Below, one piece after another: positions 62,001 to 64,000 of a stretch of 64,000 nt of DNA; position 1 is the first letter of the stretch; each line of letters begins with the position of its first letter. The position numbers and the translations under genes are program-made. Under the pieces are notes generated by a model. It saw nothing but the letters and a program-made list of their open reading frames with translations. It was not told where the DNA came from and did not search any database. Source of the DNA: Pterois miles (lineage: Eukaryota; Chordata; Actinopteri; Perciformes; Scorpaenidae); the NCBI GenBank assembly GCA_947000775.1, contig CAMQGK010000650.1, forward strand, positions 2,786,501-2,850,500. The letters are read 5' to 3'.

Positions 62001-63790
62001 CTTCAGCTGGTGTTTTATCTGACCCCCACTGCTGAAAGCCACAGCACTGCATGCTGTTATTATGGGAAGGCAACAAGCCTGACTACATGTGTATCAGGTT
62101 ATGCATGTGCTGTGTGTGTGCATATATTGCATGCATGATGTATAGTATATAAGTATGTATCTGTGGCCGTTTTTCAAGGTTTGGGCAAAGTCGCTTACTT
62201 CTAGTTAAGGGAAATCTTAATGCCACAGCATACAAAATATTTTAGACGATGGTATGCTACAAAATTTGTGGCAAAAAATCATAAAGAAATTTCACAAATT
62301 GGTGTGAAAGGAACTTTAACTGGCCTGCACAAACGTGACCTCTACTAGCGTATATAAAATAATAAAATGGTAAAATGATGATATTTTATACAATCATGGA
62401 TGTAAACTGCAACTTCACTTAACTCCTGTGTGCAGTTGAGTAACTTAAACTTAAAAAAATGACAAACAAACCTGATGAAATATTGTTGCTGGTCTAACTG
62501 ACACCCAAAGCCACAGGTGATAACATTGCAGTTTAGTGTATTTATAGTATGTTGTGTATGCGGACTTACCTTGGTGAATATAGGAGGACCTGACACCTCA
62601 CCCACATACAGTGACGACACTGGGCTCTGCATCTAGAAGACAACAAAAACTTACTGTCAGAGGCAGCTGCTCATGTTATTGAAGAGCATTTTCCACTTTT
62701 TACTGCGTCTCTGCCGGCGACAACCGTGGCTGGAGGCATTATGATTTCTAGTTGTACGGCTGGACCATCATAATGAATGTGATACCTCACAAGCACCTGG
62801 AGGGAATTTCTTAAAATATGACACAGACTTGGACTCAGGGACGAACTGATATATTACTGATATAATGATCATAACTAGGGATGTTACTAATTAACCATTT
62901 AACCGATAACCGACATTAAGCATTTTAACTGACTAATCCTATTGATGAAATGGTTAAAAGAAATATTAATACAATAACTCTTCTGACAGTGAACTGGAGA
63001 CAGTGATAGCAGCACCGTGGCTGCTACAGTAACTCTCCTGACGGTGAACTGGAGACAGTGAACGCAGCACTGTGGCTGCTACAGTGACTCTCCTGATGGT
63101 GAACTGGAGACAGCGAACGCAGCACCGTGGCTGCTACAGTAACTCTCCTGATGGTGAACTGGAGACAGTGAACGCAGCACCGTGGCTGCTACAGTAACTC
63201 TCCTGATGGTGAACTGGAGACAGTGAACGCAGCACCGTGGCTGCTATAGTAACTCTCCTGACGGTGAACTGGAGACAGTGAACGCAGCACCGTGGCTGCT
63301 ACAGTAACTCTCCTGACGGTGAACTGTTGACTCGGTTGTCTGTTGTGCTCATATACTGCAGCTGGAGCGTCGCTGCATGTGAGGCACAAATCTTGTCAGT
63401 TAACGGTTAATAATCAGTTAATGAGGGTTGGTTATTGGTTAAGAAAATTTTTCAAAATTTGCATCCCTAGTCATAACTCAAGAACTGTAATTTTATCAAT
63501 TTAACACAAGTGTCTATCAGGTTAAAATGATGACATGGTGACATTTTGGACAGATATGAATGTAAACTGGAGCTTGACTGGTTGGCGTTGGCTAACGACG
63601 GCGAGGCGGTGATTCTAGCTGACCGTGTGTGATGAGTTGACTGGATCCGTCCTGTGTGCTGTAGCTGCTTACCCGCTGTGGGGGCTGAGACAGCGACTGG
63701 ACCAGGGTGGAGCAACGAGGAAGGACGTCGGGGGTTTTGGGTGACGATGAGCGTATGGTCAGCGACATTGAAGTCATCTTCTTCTGAACT
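11074..63790 (-). CDS. palld: palld gene: palladin (17 coding exons, 5' end beyond window)
   Basis: Seventeen - strand exons join in phase to 1039 residues plus TAA-free reading and a TAG stop at 11074-11076. Palladin is an actin-bundling scaffold of stress fibres, focal adhesions and Z-lines. It binds alpha-actinin, Ena/VASP and profilin through its proline-rich parts and F-actin through Ig3. Here residues 1-60 are the Ig1-Ig2 linker and 56-156 are Ig2. Residues 157-309 are proline-rich block 1 (FPPPPPP at 177). Residues 310-537 are block 2 (FPPPP at 447 and 470). Ig3 is at about 650-765, Ig4 at about 795-887, Ig5 at about 893-987, and the KPKKVRPS...VESDDL tail ends the protein. These match human PALLD domain by domain. 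Ig1 and the N-terminus lie beyond the window. The gene converges on cbr4, as in human. Confidence 0.96.
11319..11452 (-). CDS. palld: palld exon, second half of Ig5
   Basis: This exon encodes residues 943-986 (MHQDNCGYLCMII, KEDAGWYTVSAKNDAGI, TARLDVH). The usual F-strand cysteine of the Ig fold is replaced by Val in WYTVSAKN, as in mammalian palladin. The acceptor is TTCTCTCCCAG and the donor is GTAAGT at 11318. Confidence 0.94.
11790..12040 (+). mobile_element. RTE/Rex3-like LINE fragment, internally deleted
   Basis: A + strand frame reads VSLRDRVRSSSIREGPGVE then LLLLCIEKGQLRWF, the C-terminal region of a common fish LINE protein. It then jumps to the far 3' end (ACCCGACCCGGATAAG...GAGTGAGCGAGAG). 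The GRPRTRW part found in other copies is missing. Confidence 0.55.
12148..12376 (+). mobile_element. SINE/L2-type 3' tail ending in (GATG)n
   Basis: It shares TGACTCTAAATGTCC, GGCGACCTGTCCAGGGTG and CAGCTGGGATCAGCTCC with the elements at 39316-39570 and 42421-42699 and ends in GATGGATGGATGGA. It lies inside a palld intron. Confidence 0.65.
12775..12940 (-). CDS. palld: palld exon, first half of Ig5
   Basis: This exon encodes residues 888-941 (KEMHKAPSFVEKLQNTSVAE, RLECRVTGVPSPQIFWKREN) with the B-strand Cys and core Trp of an I-set Ig domain. The acceptor's polypyrimidine tract is itself a CT/GTCT microsatellite (12941-12999). The donor is GTAGAT at 12774. Confidence 0.94.
12941..12999 (-). 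repeat. palld: CT / GTCT microsatellite forming a splice-acceptor tract
   Basis: On the - strand (GTCT)n, (CTCTGT)n and (CT)n lead straight into CCCAG and the Ig5 exon. The repeat is therefore the pyrimidine tract of a constitutive acceptor. Confidence 0.85.
13071..13278 (-). CDS. palld: palld exon, main part of Ig4
   Basis: This exon encodes residues 818-886 (VSGLPTPDLIWQLNGQTIRP, HKMLVRENGVHSLVIEPV, RDAGIYTCIASNRAGQNSF). It has the Trp core and the DAGxYxC F-strand of an I-set domain. The acceptor is TGCCTGCAG, phase 0. The donor is GTAAAC at 13070. Confidence 0.95.
13279..15742. other. palld intron with repeat copy R1-2
   Basis: 13279-14680 is unique, moderately GC-balanced DNA in which I see no exon. 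14690-15650 is the second copy of repeat R1. A piece of Rex3-like LINE in - orientation lies within it (about 14985-15115). Confidence 0.45.
14690..15650. repeat. Interspersed repeat family R1, copy 2
   Basis: It is collinear with 6197-6965. The inverted pair TTTTATGAATGGAGTCTGGT (about 14872) and ACCAGACTCCATTCACAAAA (about 15268) brackets extra DNA carrying CGAGTCCCTAAC...CAATCTAGTGCTTTCGATCA, a LINE piece also present at 27845-27925. Confidence 0.6.
15743..15875 (-). CDS. palld: palld exon, Ig3-Ig4 linker and start of Ig4
   Basis: This exon encodes residues 774-817 (PRSRSRDSGDEND, IQERHFRPHFLQAPGDLIVQ, GRLCRMDCK). The Arg/Ser-rich linker and FRPHFLQAPGDL are palladin signatures. The B-strand Cys of Ig4 ends the exon. 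The donor is GTAAAT at 15742. The acceptor is CCCTCTGTCAG. Confidence 0.95.
15876..18324. other. palld intron with a 36-bp minisatellite
   Basis: Apart from the minisatellite at 16642-17073 this intron looks unique. No exon, conserved block or transposon end was recognised at 15876-16640 or 17075-18324. Confidence 0.5.
16642..17073. repeat. 36-bp minisatellite, 12 copies
   Basis: The unit starts ATGCTGGTCTGGTCTATAGC and ends CCATGACGCC. It recurs exactly every 36 bases from 16642, with variants at a few sites (GGTCT/GGACT, GACGCC/GACTCC/GATGCC). Because 36 is a multiple of three, long frames stay open on both strands (150-179 codons). These are not genes. Confidence 0.95.
18325..18413 (-). 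CDS. palld: palld exon, end of Ig3 and linker
   Basis: This exon encodes residues 744-772 (GRVSCTGRMMVQAVNQRGR, SQRSTPGHMR). GRVSCTGRxMVQAVNQRGRS is nearly invariant in palladin. The acceptor is CCCCCCACAG in phase 0. The donor is GTGAGG at 18324. Confidence 0.94.
18636..18800 (-). mobile_element. M1-family fragment
   Basis: On the - strand it carries AAGGGGTCCCTTGACCTCTG, CCTCCAGATGTGTGAATGTA and GGGTTCTCTGGGTCCCCAC. These words are shared with the M1 copies at 24178, 49111 and 53012. The ends are lost. Confidence 0.6.
18979..19128 (-). CDS. palld: palld exon, central Ig3 (actin-binding domain)
   Basis: This exon encodes residues 694-743 (VYWFKDGKQISKRSEHYRIS, DGTCSLHTAAASLDDDGNYT, IMAGNPE). 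Ig3 is the F-actin binding and bundling domain of palladin. The basic patch around KDGKQISKRS is kept. The F-strand position usually held by Cys reads Ile-Met, as in mammals. It is exactly 50 codons, phase 0 at both ends. Confidence 0.95.
19317..19745 (-). mobile_element. TIR element, family M2 (TGCCTTCAAAT ends), copy 1
   Basis: The left end TGCCTTCGAAT and right end CATCTGAAGGCA form imperfect terminal inverted repeats. The inside (GAGTCTAGAAGCCACAGAGG, AGCAAGCTAGCTAGTGGGTA) matches 40390-41000 in reverse and 44617-45005 in part. There is no transposase. It lies in a palld intron. Confidence 0.6.
20659..20880 (-). CDS. palld: palld exon, linker and start of Ig3
   Basis: This exon encodes residues 620-693 (EYKVSSFEQRLISEIEFRLE, RSPVEESDDD, KLKHYKVFEGMPVTFSCKV, GDPKPK). 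The acidic SPVEESDDDVQHDED stretch precedes the Ig3 A/B strands with Cys in FSCKV. It is exactly 74 codons. The acceptor is TTCTCTTGTAG. The donor is GTGGGA at 20658. Confidence 0.95.
20881..23896. other. palld intron, mostly unique; (ATT)n and a repeat fragment
   Basis: 20900-22040 and 22300-22800 show no recognisable exon. 22050-22090 holds a TTGGTTAGGTTTAGGCAAC word common in fish repeats and also present near 31610. 22808-22850 is an (ATT)n microsatellite. 23120-23280 is an M1-family fragment. 23665-23698 is a G-rich run on the + strand. Confidence 0.45.
22808..22850. repeat. (ATT)n microsatellite
   Basis: About 14 ATT trinucleotides in a palld intron. Confidence 0.9.
23897..23998 (-). 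CDS. palld: palld exon (KLTYEEKMARRLLGAD)
   Basis: This exon encodes residues 586-619, exactly 34 codons, with both junctions in phase 0. The LTYEEKMARRLLGAD block is highly conserved in palladin and its relatives myopalladin and myotilin. The acidic QETEEEPVTQ follows. The acceptor is CCTGCTTCCAG. The donor is GTACGC at 23896. Confidence 0.95.
24178..25013 (+). mobile_element. hAT-type MITE, family M1, near-complete copy
   Basis: The terminal inverted repeats TAGGGCTGTCAA (24178) and TTGACAGCCCTA (ending 25013) fit the YARNG start of hAT elements. The flanks are gtagtttt (24170-24177) and atggtttt (25014-25021), an 8-bp target duplication with six matches. It is 836 bp with no transposase frame, and sits in the palld intron between exons 8 and 9 counted from the 5' end in this window. 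Confidence 0.8.
25149..25293 (-). CDS. palld: palld exon (DSDIQGSKDAVIQDLERKLRFKEE)
   Basis: This exon encodes residues 538-585 (KAFPRKSSVTRTPRMASDSD, IQGSKDAVIQDLERKLRFKE, ERISNGQQ). The charged helix is conserved in palladin, near the alpha-actinin-binding part. The acceptor is CCTCTTTCAG. The donor is GTGTGT at 25148. Confidence 0.95.
26494..27177 (-). CDS. palld: palld exon, proline-rich block 2 and short-isoform start
   Basis: This exon encodes residues 310-536. The order is NASQLKLLQDQILLEQQE (helical), a PPP-rich stretch, SFQELESSAAM, FNYARPKQFIAAQ (conserved), FPPPPPPFF at 447, FP followed by 13 prolines at 470-483, and NALGLPKGNGTV. The FPPPP motifs are Ena/VASP EVH1 ligands, and the SPP/PxxP stretches may bind SH3 or profilin partners. 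Met376 (26978-26976, context GCAGCCATG) is the first ATG in the exon. It corresponds to where the 90-kDa palladin begins in mammals. The acceptor is CTTCTTCACAG. The donor is GTAAGT at 26493. Confidence 0.94.
27650..27960 (-). mobile_element. RTE/Rex3-like LINE C-terminal fragment
   Basis: A - strand frame reads VRTSLRRPRGRPRTRWRNCI, STQTWERLGIPQSELLN and AQEREVWGPLL. This is the usual end of a widespread fish LINE ORF2. Upstream parts have stops. It matches the + strand copy at 40604-40813. Confidence 0.65.
28079..28935 (+). mobile_element. LINE 3' fragment (L2/Rex1-like)
   Basis: An open frame of 121 codons (28129-28494) reads ASAIFYGVVCWGSSI, DRKRLDKIIKRASSVLGW, HPMKDTIRALESSFSDRLLHP and ERYRRSFLSVAVRLHNQHCS, the C-terminus of a fish non-LTR reverse transcriptase protein. 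The 3' end is TGTGGGACTAATAAAGGAAT followed by (CTTAT)n. The reverse-transcriptase core is missing, so it is 5'-truncated and dead. Confidence 0.72.
28465..28659 (+). repeat. 39-bp tandem repeat, five copies, in the LINE 3' UTR
   Basis: The unit starts AGACTCCACAACCAGCACTG and spans the LINE stop codon region. Five copies sit end to end, so the last 13 codons and the stop of the LINE frame have been duplicated as a short array. Confidence 0.85.
29270..33330. other. palld large intron, largely unique DNA
   Basis: I see no exon with supportable homology. Notable items are a perfect hairpin at 29927-29975, a TTTAGGTTTAGGCAACAGAC repeat word near 31610, and AT-rich TTATTAA-type DNA at 30950-31450. 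Open frames around 29968-30700 have no recognisable motif. Confidence 0.45.
29927..29975. repeat. Perfect 21-bp hairpin with 7-base loop
   Basis: GTTTTTAAAGTTAGTCCTGTT (split 29927-29947) is followed by a T-rich 7-base spacer. The exact reverse complement is at 29955-29975. Pairing ends immediately outside. Confidence 0.85.
33345..33780. repeat. AGATATCT-rich repeat, family M3, copy 1
   Basis: Palindromic AGATATCT or GATATC words recur every 30-60 bases with TAATTGTAGATATCTACATT and TTTTAGATATCTAAAATT. The same order occurs at 39250-39810. It is probably a fish MITE, name unknown. Confidence 0.55.
34735..35250. repeat. AAGTATACTT palindrome-rich array, block 1
   Basis: AT-rich DNA repeats words such as TTTTAGTTTATGAAAGTACA, CTTTAAAGTATACT, CAGTATAAGCCAAGTATA and TTTTCTGTATACTTGCCAAG. 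The same words return at 36290-37230. Confidence 0.65.
35600..35640. repeat. (CTC)n microsatellite
   Basis: About 13 CTC units. A (GGA)n run at 35972-36000 lies in the same region. Both give low-complexity open frames that are not genes. Confidence 0.85.
36075..36285 (-). mobile_element. tRNA-headed SINE, - orientation
   Basis: Reading the - strand, the element opens with a tRNA-like promoter: an A-box word GTAGCTCAGTCC and a B-box GGTTCAAGTCC about 45 bases apart. The body follows (GTGCCCTTGAGCAAGACACA) and is common in fish genomes. No clover-leaf acceptor stem survives, so it is not a tRNA gene. It splits the two AAGTATACTT blocks. Confidence 0.7.
36290..37230. repeat. AAGTATACTT palindrome-rich array, block 2
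   Basis: It has the same words as 34735-35250. Around 36550-36725 a unit of roughly 65 bases (TTTTCTGTATACTT...GCCAAGTACACTTGGA) repeats in tandem. No coding frame is credible. Confidence 0.65.
37868..37940 (-). other. palld: Candidate non-coding first exon of short palld isoform
   Basis: Starting about 30 bases after a TATA box and ending at CACTGAAG with a GTAAAA donor (37867), this segment has no ATG. If spliced to the next acceptor (27177), the first ATG is Met376 of the palladin frame. The exon's start position is an estimate. Confidence 0.45.
37941..38060 (-). promoter_or_regulatory. palld: Candidate internal TATA promoter of palld
   Basis: On the - strand CTCTATATATGC (TATA core 37971-37964) is preceded by a 34-base GA-type run (38009-38043) and an AP-1 consensus TGACTCA (38055-38049). 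It lies 10.7 kb upstream of the exon that carries the short-isoform start. Mammalian PALLD is known to use internal promoters for its 90-kDa form. Confidence 0.45.
38450..39250. other. palld large intron, unique DNA
   Basis: Nothing was recognised apart from a short (CA)n at 39039-39053. Confidence 0.4.
39250..39810. repeat. AGATATCT-rich repeat, family M3, copy 2, interrupted
   Basis: It shares CAGATAT..CAGTTCAGTTGCAGATAT, CCTCAATTGTAGAT and TTTTTAGATATCTAAAATTT with copy 1. A SINE (39316-39570) splits it. Confidence 0.55.
39316..39570 (+). mobile_element. SINE with tRNA-like head and L2-like tail
   Basis: The head GGTGGTGCAGAGCACTGTCG and B-box-like GGTTTGAATCC are followed by GGAGTTTACATGTTGTCCTC, TGACTCTAAATGTCCTGTAG and GCGACCTGTCCAGGGTG. 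It ends in GATGGAT. The - strand copy at 42421-42699 has the same order. Confidence 0.7.
40390..41000 (+). mobile_element. TIR element, family M2, copy 2, carrying a LINE insertion
   Basis: It begins near GGAGTCTTCAAACGGAGTC and ends near TTTCATCTGAAGGCGCCAT. The inside matches the reverse of 19317-19745 and 44617-45005. It is disrupted by the LINE tail at 40604-40813. Confidence 0.6.
40604..40813 (+). mobile_element. RTE/Rex3-like LINE 3' end with 9-bp target duplication
   Basis: A frame reads GRPRTRWRDYISTLAWERLW, IPQSELLNVAREREVWGPC, and the tail ends in GAGTGA repeats. ATATTGTAA occurs at 40595-40603 and again at 40814-40822. The sister element at 44727 shows the uninterrupted site. Confidence 0.8.
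41000..42330. other. palld large intron, unique DNA
   Basis: No exon or transposon was recognised. Short open frames lack homology or splice support. Confidence 0.4.
42421..42699 (-). mobile_element. SINE with perfect 13-bp target duplication
   Basis: It is the same family as 39316-39570 in the opposite orientation (GGAGTTTACATGTTCTCCCA on the - strand). CATATCATGTTAT flanks it at 42408-42420 and 42700-42712 without a mismatch. This marks a reverse-transcribed insertion. Confidence 0.88.
43700..44310 (+). promoter_or_regulatory. CpG-rich island with CCAAT and GC boxes; possible + strand first exon
   Basis: I count about 34 CpG in about 560 bases, against very few in the AT-rich DNA on either side. 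Two GATTGGT words (inverted CCAAT, near 43717 and 43756) and GAGGGCGGGAG (about 43775) precede GC-rich sequence. Two strong + strand donors follow (CG|GTGAGT at about 43931 and CC|GTGAGT at 44306). A 45-codon frame from 44172 to the second donor has no known match. The product is unknown. Confidence 0.4.
44617..45005 (+). mobile_element. TIR element, family M2, copy 3
   Basis: The left end TGGTGCCTTCAAAT and right end ATTTGAAGGCATC are inverted repeats. The inside shares GTGTTTACAGTGTTCAC and TATATTGTAATTTTAGTC with copy 2. It has no coding capacity. Confidence 0.7.
45561..45765 (+). pseudogene. Decayed BED-type zinc finger of a hAT-like transposase
   Basis: Frames spell GGKAVCLVCNKHESEFKENN and then, after a one-base shift, RHFETKHAEKSRKLSGDE. 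Together they give the C-x2-C...H-x4-H pattern of the N-terminal finger in GTF2IRD2/ZBED-like hAT proteins. A stop and a frameshift separate the halves, and no catalytic core follows. Confidence 0.6.
45766..47221. other. palld large intron, no recognised feature
   Basis: There is a short (AC)n at 45992-46008 and a G run at 47025-47034. Otherwise the DNA is unique. Confidence 0.4.
47222..47867. mobile_element. hAT-type MITE (GGGATGCACCGAT ends) with 8-bp target duplication
   Basis: GGGATGCACCGAT (47224-47236) and ATCGGTGCATCCC (47853-47865) are perfect inverted ends. The flanks ATTTATGC (47214-47221) and ATTTATGT (47868-47875) differ at one base of eight. There is no transposase. Confidence 0.88.
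47876..49110. other. palld large intron, no recognised feature
   Basis: No exon, repeat end or conserved motif was identified. Confidence 0.4.
49111..50388 (+). mobile_element. hAT-type MITE family M1, long copy
   Basis: It starts TAGGGCCGTCACAGTTAACG and ends TTTTAATCGATTGACAGCCT. The first 730 bases parallel the 24178 copy. The remaining 550 (from about 49840) add a segment rich in GTTAGC words and a TACACTATATGTACACTGCT stretch, shared with 53480-53910. No target duplication is convincing. Confidence 0.65.
50400..52990. other. palld large intron, mostly unique
   Basis: A GGGCTGGGACAATACACC word at about 51110 suggests another worn MITE. The open frame at 52141-52500 has no recognisable motif and I do not treat it as a gene. 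Confidence 0.4.
53012..53930 (+). mobile_element. M1-family long copy, left end missing
   Basis: From GTCATGTCCATGTTCAAAGG it runs parallel to 49345-50265 with few differences, including the GTTAGC-rich extension and TATACAGTAGTTTATCCATA. It lacks both the TAGGG start and the AATCGATTGACAGCC end. Confidence 0.65.
54077..54227. mobile_element. Short MITE with ACCTCTGCCAAGG ends
   Basis: ACCTCTGCCAAGG (54077) and CCTTAGCAGAGGT (ending 54227) are inverted with one mismatch. The inside CATGAAACTTGGTGGAAGG is the hallmark of a family widespread in fish. Confidence 0.7.
54245..54392 (+). mobile_element. tRNA-headed SINE
   Basis: A degenerate A box (GGTAGCCAAGAGG), a B-box-like GGTTCAATCTG, then a pyrimidine-rich body and an AATAAATG tail. 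It is too diverged to be a tRNA gene. Confidence 0.55.
54903..55362 (-). CDS. palld: palld exon, proline-rich block 1
   Basis: This exon encodes residues 157-308. An acidic/Ser start (EDSSSNGMSGDSSGFED) leads to FPPPPPPTEISLLELPP (F177), the position of the first Ena/VASP ligand in human palladin. A long Pro/Ser/Thr-rich part follows and ends KDGPPLPTKPKPK. Splicing to 27177 makes KPKPKLNASQLK, matching the mammalian junction. The acceptor is TTCCTTCCATCAG. The donor is GTGAGT at 54902. The following intron is 27.7 kb. Confidence 0.92.
55363..56690. other. palld intron, unique DNA
   Basis: No exon or transposon end was recognised. Confidence 0.4.
56690..56960. repeat. Tandem duplication, unit about 140 bp, beside palld exon 57013-57132
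   Basis: TTTGGGCATTGCTTGGCAGG and GCAGCATGTTGCTGGTGCTA occur near 56757 and again near 56897. GCTAGTTAGCTTAACAGG is also doubled just before, at 56660-56690. Confidence 0.75.
57013..57132 (-). CDS. palld: palld exon, second half of Ig2
   Basis: This exon encodes residues 117-155 (EICTLVIAEAFPEDGGLFCC, TASNPYGSVNSNAQLTVN). EEICTLVIAExFPEDxG is a near-invariant palladin block, and the F-strand Cys is kept. The acceptor is TGTTTTAG in phase 1. The donor is GTGCGT at 57012. Confidence 0.94.
57133..58812. other. palld intron, unique DNA
   Basis: Nothing was recognised apart from unique, moderately AT-rich sequence. Confidence 0.4.
58813..58836 (-). CDS. palld: palld 24-base microexon
   Basis: This exon encodes KPRSAAEP together with the split codons on each side. 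Human palladin reads KKPRSTAEPEE at the same point. The acceptor is TGTGAACCAG and the donor is GTATGC at 58812. Phase 1 at both ends means skipping removes eight residues without a frameshift. Confidence 0.88.
58934..59075 (-). CDS. palld: palld exon, first half of Ig2
   Basis: This exon encodes residues 61-107 (LLQDAQASEGQVVVLECRVR, GPPLQVQWYRQGEEILDSPD, FRILQK). It has the B-strand Cys and core Trp of an I-set domain, and the PPLQVQW and SPDFRILQK blocks are identical in human palladin. The acceptor is CCTCCTCTGTGCAG in phase 0. The donor is GTGAGA at 58933. Confidence 0.95.
59076..60290. other. palld intron, no exon seen
   Basis: Unique DNA. Purine-rich sequence at 59085-59170. No supported feature. 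Confidence 0.4.
60294..60575 (-). pseudogene. BED zinc-finger remnant of a hAT/ZBED-type transposase
   Basis: An open frame on the - strand reads WRSFGFKPHEKRKPENVTEA, ICKLCNEQVETKDGNTTNL and HHPTKYPNLPL, the classic BED pattern (W..F; C-x2-C; NTTNL; H..H). It stops after about 90 residues without RNase H-like or dimerisation domains. The Phe or Leu usual before the helix reads Cys. It is probably a dead copy in a palld intron. Confidence 0.7.
60914..61078 (+). mobile_element. tRNA-derived SINE with perfect 13-bp target duplication
   Basis: A tRNA-like head ends in a strong B box (GGGTTCGAATCCC-like, at about 60987-60998). The body is CCCTTTGCTGCATGTTGTCC and the end is ATAAAGGC. AAAAGCTGTATGG flanks it at 60901-60913 and 61079-61091. 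Confidence 0.88.
61092..62569. other. palld intron, unique DNA
   Basis: No exon or repeat end was recognised. The open frames near 61763-62138 have no motif. Confidence 0.4.
62570..62632 (-). CDS. palld: palld exon, linker before Ig2
   Basis: This exon encodes residues 40-60 (MQSPVSSLYVGEVSGPPIFTK), 21 codons in phase 0. It aligns with the human stretch ending PPVFTK just before Ig2. The acceptor is TTGTCTTCTAG and the donor is GTAAGT at 62569. Confidence 0.9.
62876..63469. mobile_element. hAT-type MITE containing its own tandem repeat
   Basis: The ends TAGGGATG (62876) and CATCCCTA (ending 63469) are inverted. The flanks ATCATAAC (62868-62875) and GTCATAAC (63470-63477) match at seven of eight bases. 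The centre is a 55-bp array (62977-63326). Confidence 0.88.
62977..63326. repeat. 55-bp tandem repeat, six copies plus a part
   Basis: The unit starts ACTCTCCTGACGGTGAACTG and ends GGCTGCTACAGTA. Starts fall at 62977, 63032, 63087, 63142, 63197, 63252 and 63307 (partial). It lies wholly inside the MITE. Confidence 0.92.
63673..63790 (-). CDS. palld: palld exon, linker between Ig1 and Ig2 (first exon in window)
   Basis: This exon encodes residues 1-39 of the visible protein (VQKKMTSMSLTIRSSSPKTP...SLSQPPQR). Human palladin has AQKKTTSVSLTIGSSSPKTG here. The first base completes a codon from an exon beyond the window. The acceptor is TTGTCCATACTAG at 63791. The donor is GTAAGC at 63672. Met5 is unlikely to be a start because an acceptor precedes the exon. 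Confidence 0.92.
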
Positions 63791-64000
63791 CTAGTATGGA
63801 CAAAGCATAAATCAGCACCCACACACACACACTAAAAAAACAACAAAAAAAACTTCCCATTTTTCAACTCGATATGCTTTTAGTTATGATACTTGAATCA
63901 AAGAAAATTGTCTCCCCAGCAATTAAGATGATATCAGTGATGTTGGCTCCAGTGTGTAAACAGAAAGTGAATCAGGAAGTCGTCCAGATGGAGGCAGATT

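Noticed and set aside
63776..63778. Met5 of the first visible palld exon as the true start
   Set aside because: A good acceptor lies just upstream and the preceding residues match the human linker, so the protein continues beyond the window.

Overview
The window is nuclear DNA from a ray-finned (teleost) fish. It holds intron-split genes with GT/AG junctions, long AT-rich introns, many microsatellites, and dense fish-type mobile DNA: hAT-type MITEs with 8-bp target duplications, tRNA-headed SINEs, and Rex3/RTE-like and L2/Rex1-like LINE tails. Two vertebrate genes can be read exon by exon. They face each other tail to tail, as their orthologues do on human chromosome 4q.

Left part (1-6085, + strand): cbr4, carbonyl reductase 4, the alpha-type subunit of mitochondrial 3-oxoacyl-ACP reductase. 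Five coding exons join in phase to a complete 237-residue SDR protein. Its introns hold a broken hAT transposase piece and a nested pair of LINE remnants.

Middle (6086-11073): the convergent intergenic and 3'-UTR region. It contains a roughly 0.8-kb repeat carrying an AT/AC microsatellite, a polypyrimidine tract, a long CT run, one unassigned exon-like segment, and a 749-bp foldback element downstream of the palladin stop.

Right part (11074 to the window end, - strand): palld, palladin, the actin-bundling immunoglobulin-domain scaffold. Seventeen coding exons were placed from their splice sites, and all phases agree. They encode the C-terminal 1039 residues: the end of the Ig1-Ig2 linker, Ig2, two proline-rich blocks with FPPPP ligands for Ena/VASP proteins, then Ig3, Ig4, Ig5 and the conserved tail. 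The N-terminus and Ig1 lie beyond position 64000. A 27.7-kb intron (27178-54902) separates the Ig2 module from the second proline-rich exon. In it, at about 37.87-38.06 kb on the - strand, is a TATA box followed by an ATG-less exon with a good donor. This is a candidate promoter for the short (90-kDa-like) palladin. The first ATG after splicing would be Met at 26978, giving 664 residues. A separate CpG-rich island with CCAAT boxes at 43.7-44.3 kb faces the + strand and may start an antisense or unrelated transcript.

The rest is intron filled by transposon remnants, many nested, with target duplications that can be read directly. No bacterial, plasmid or CRISPR features are present.
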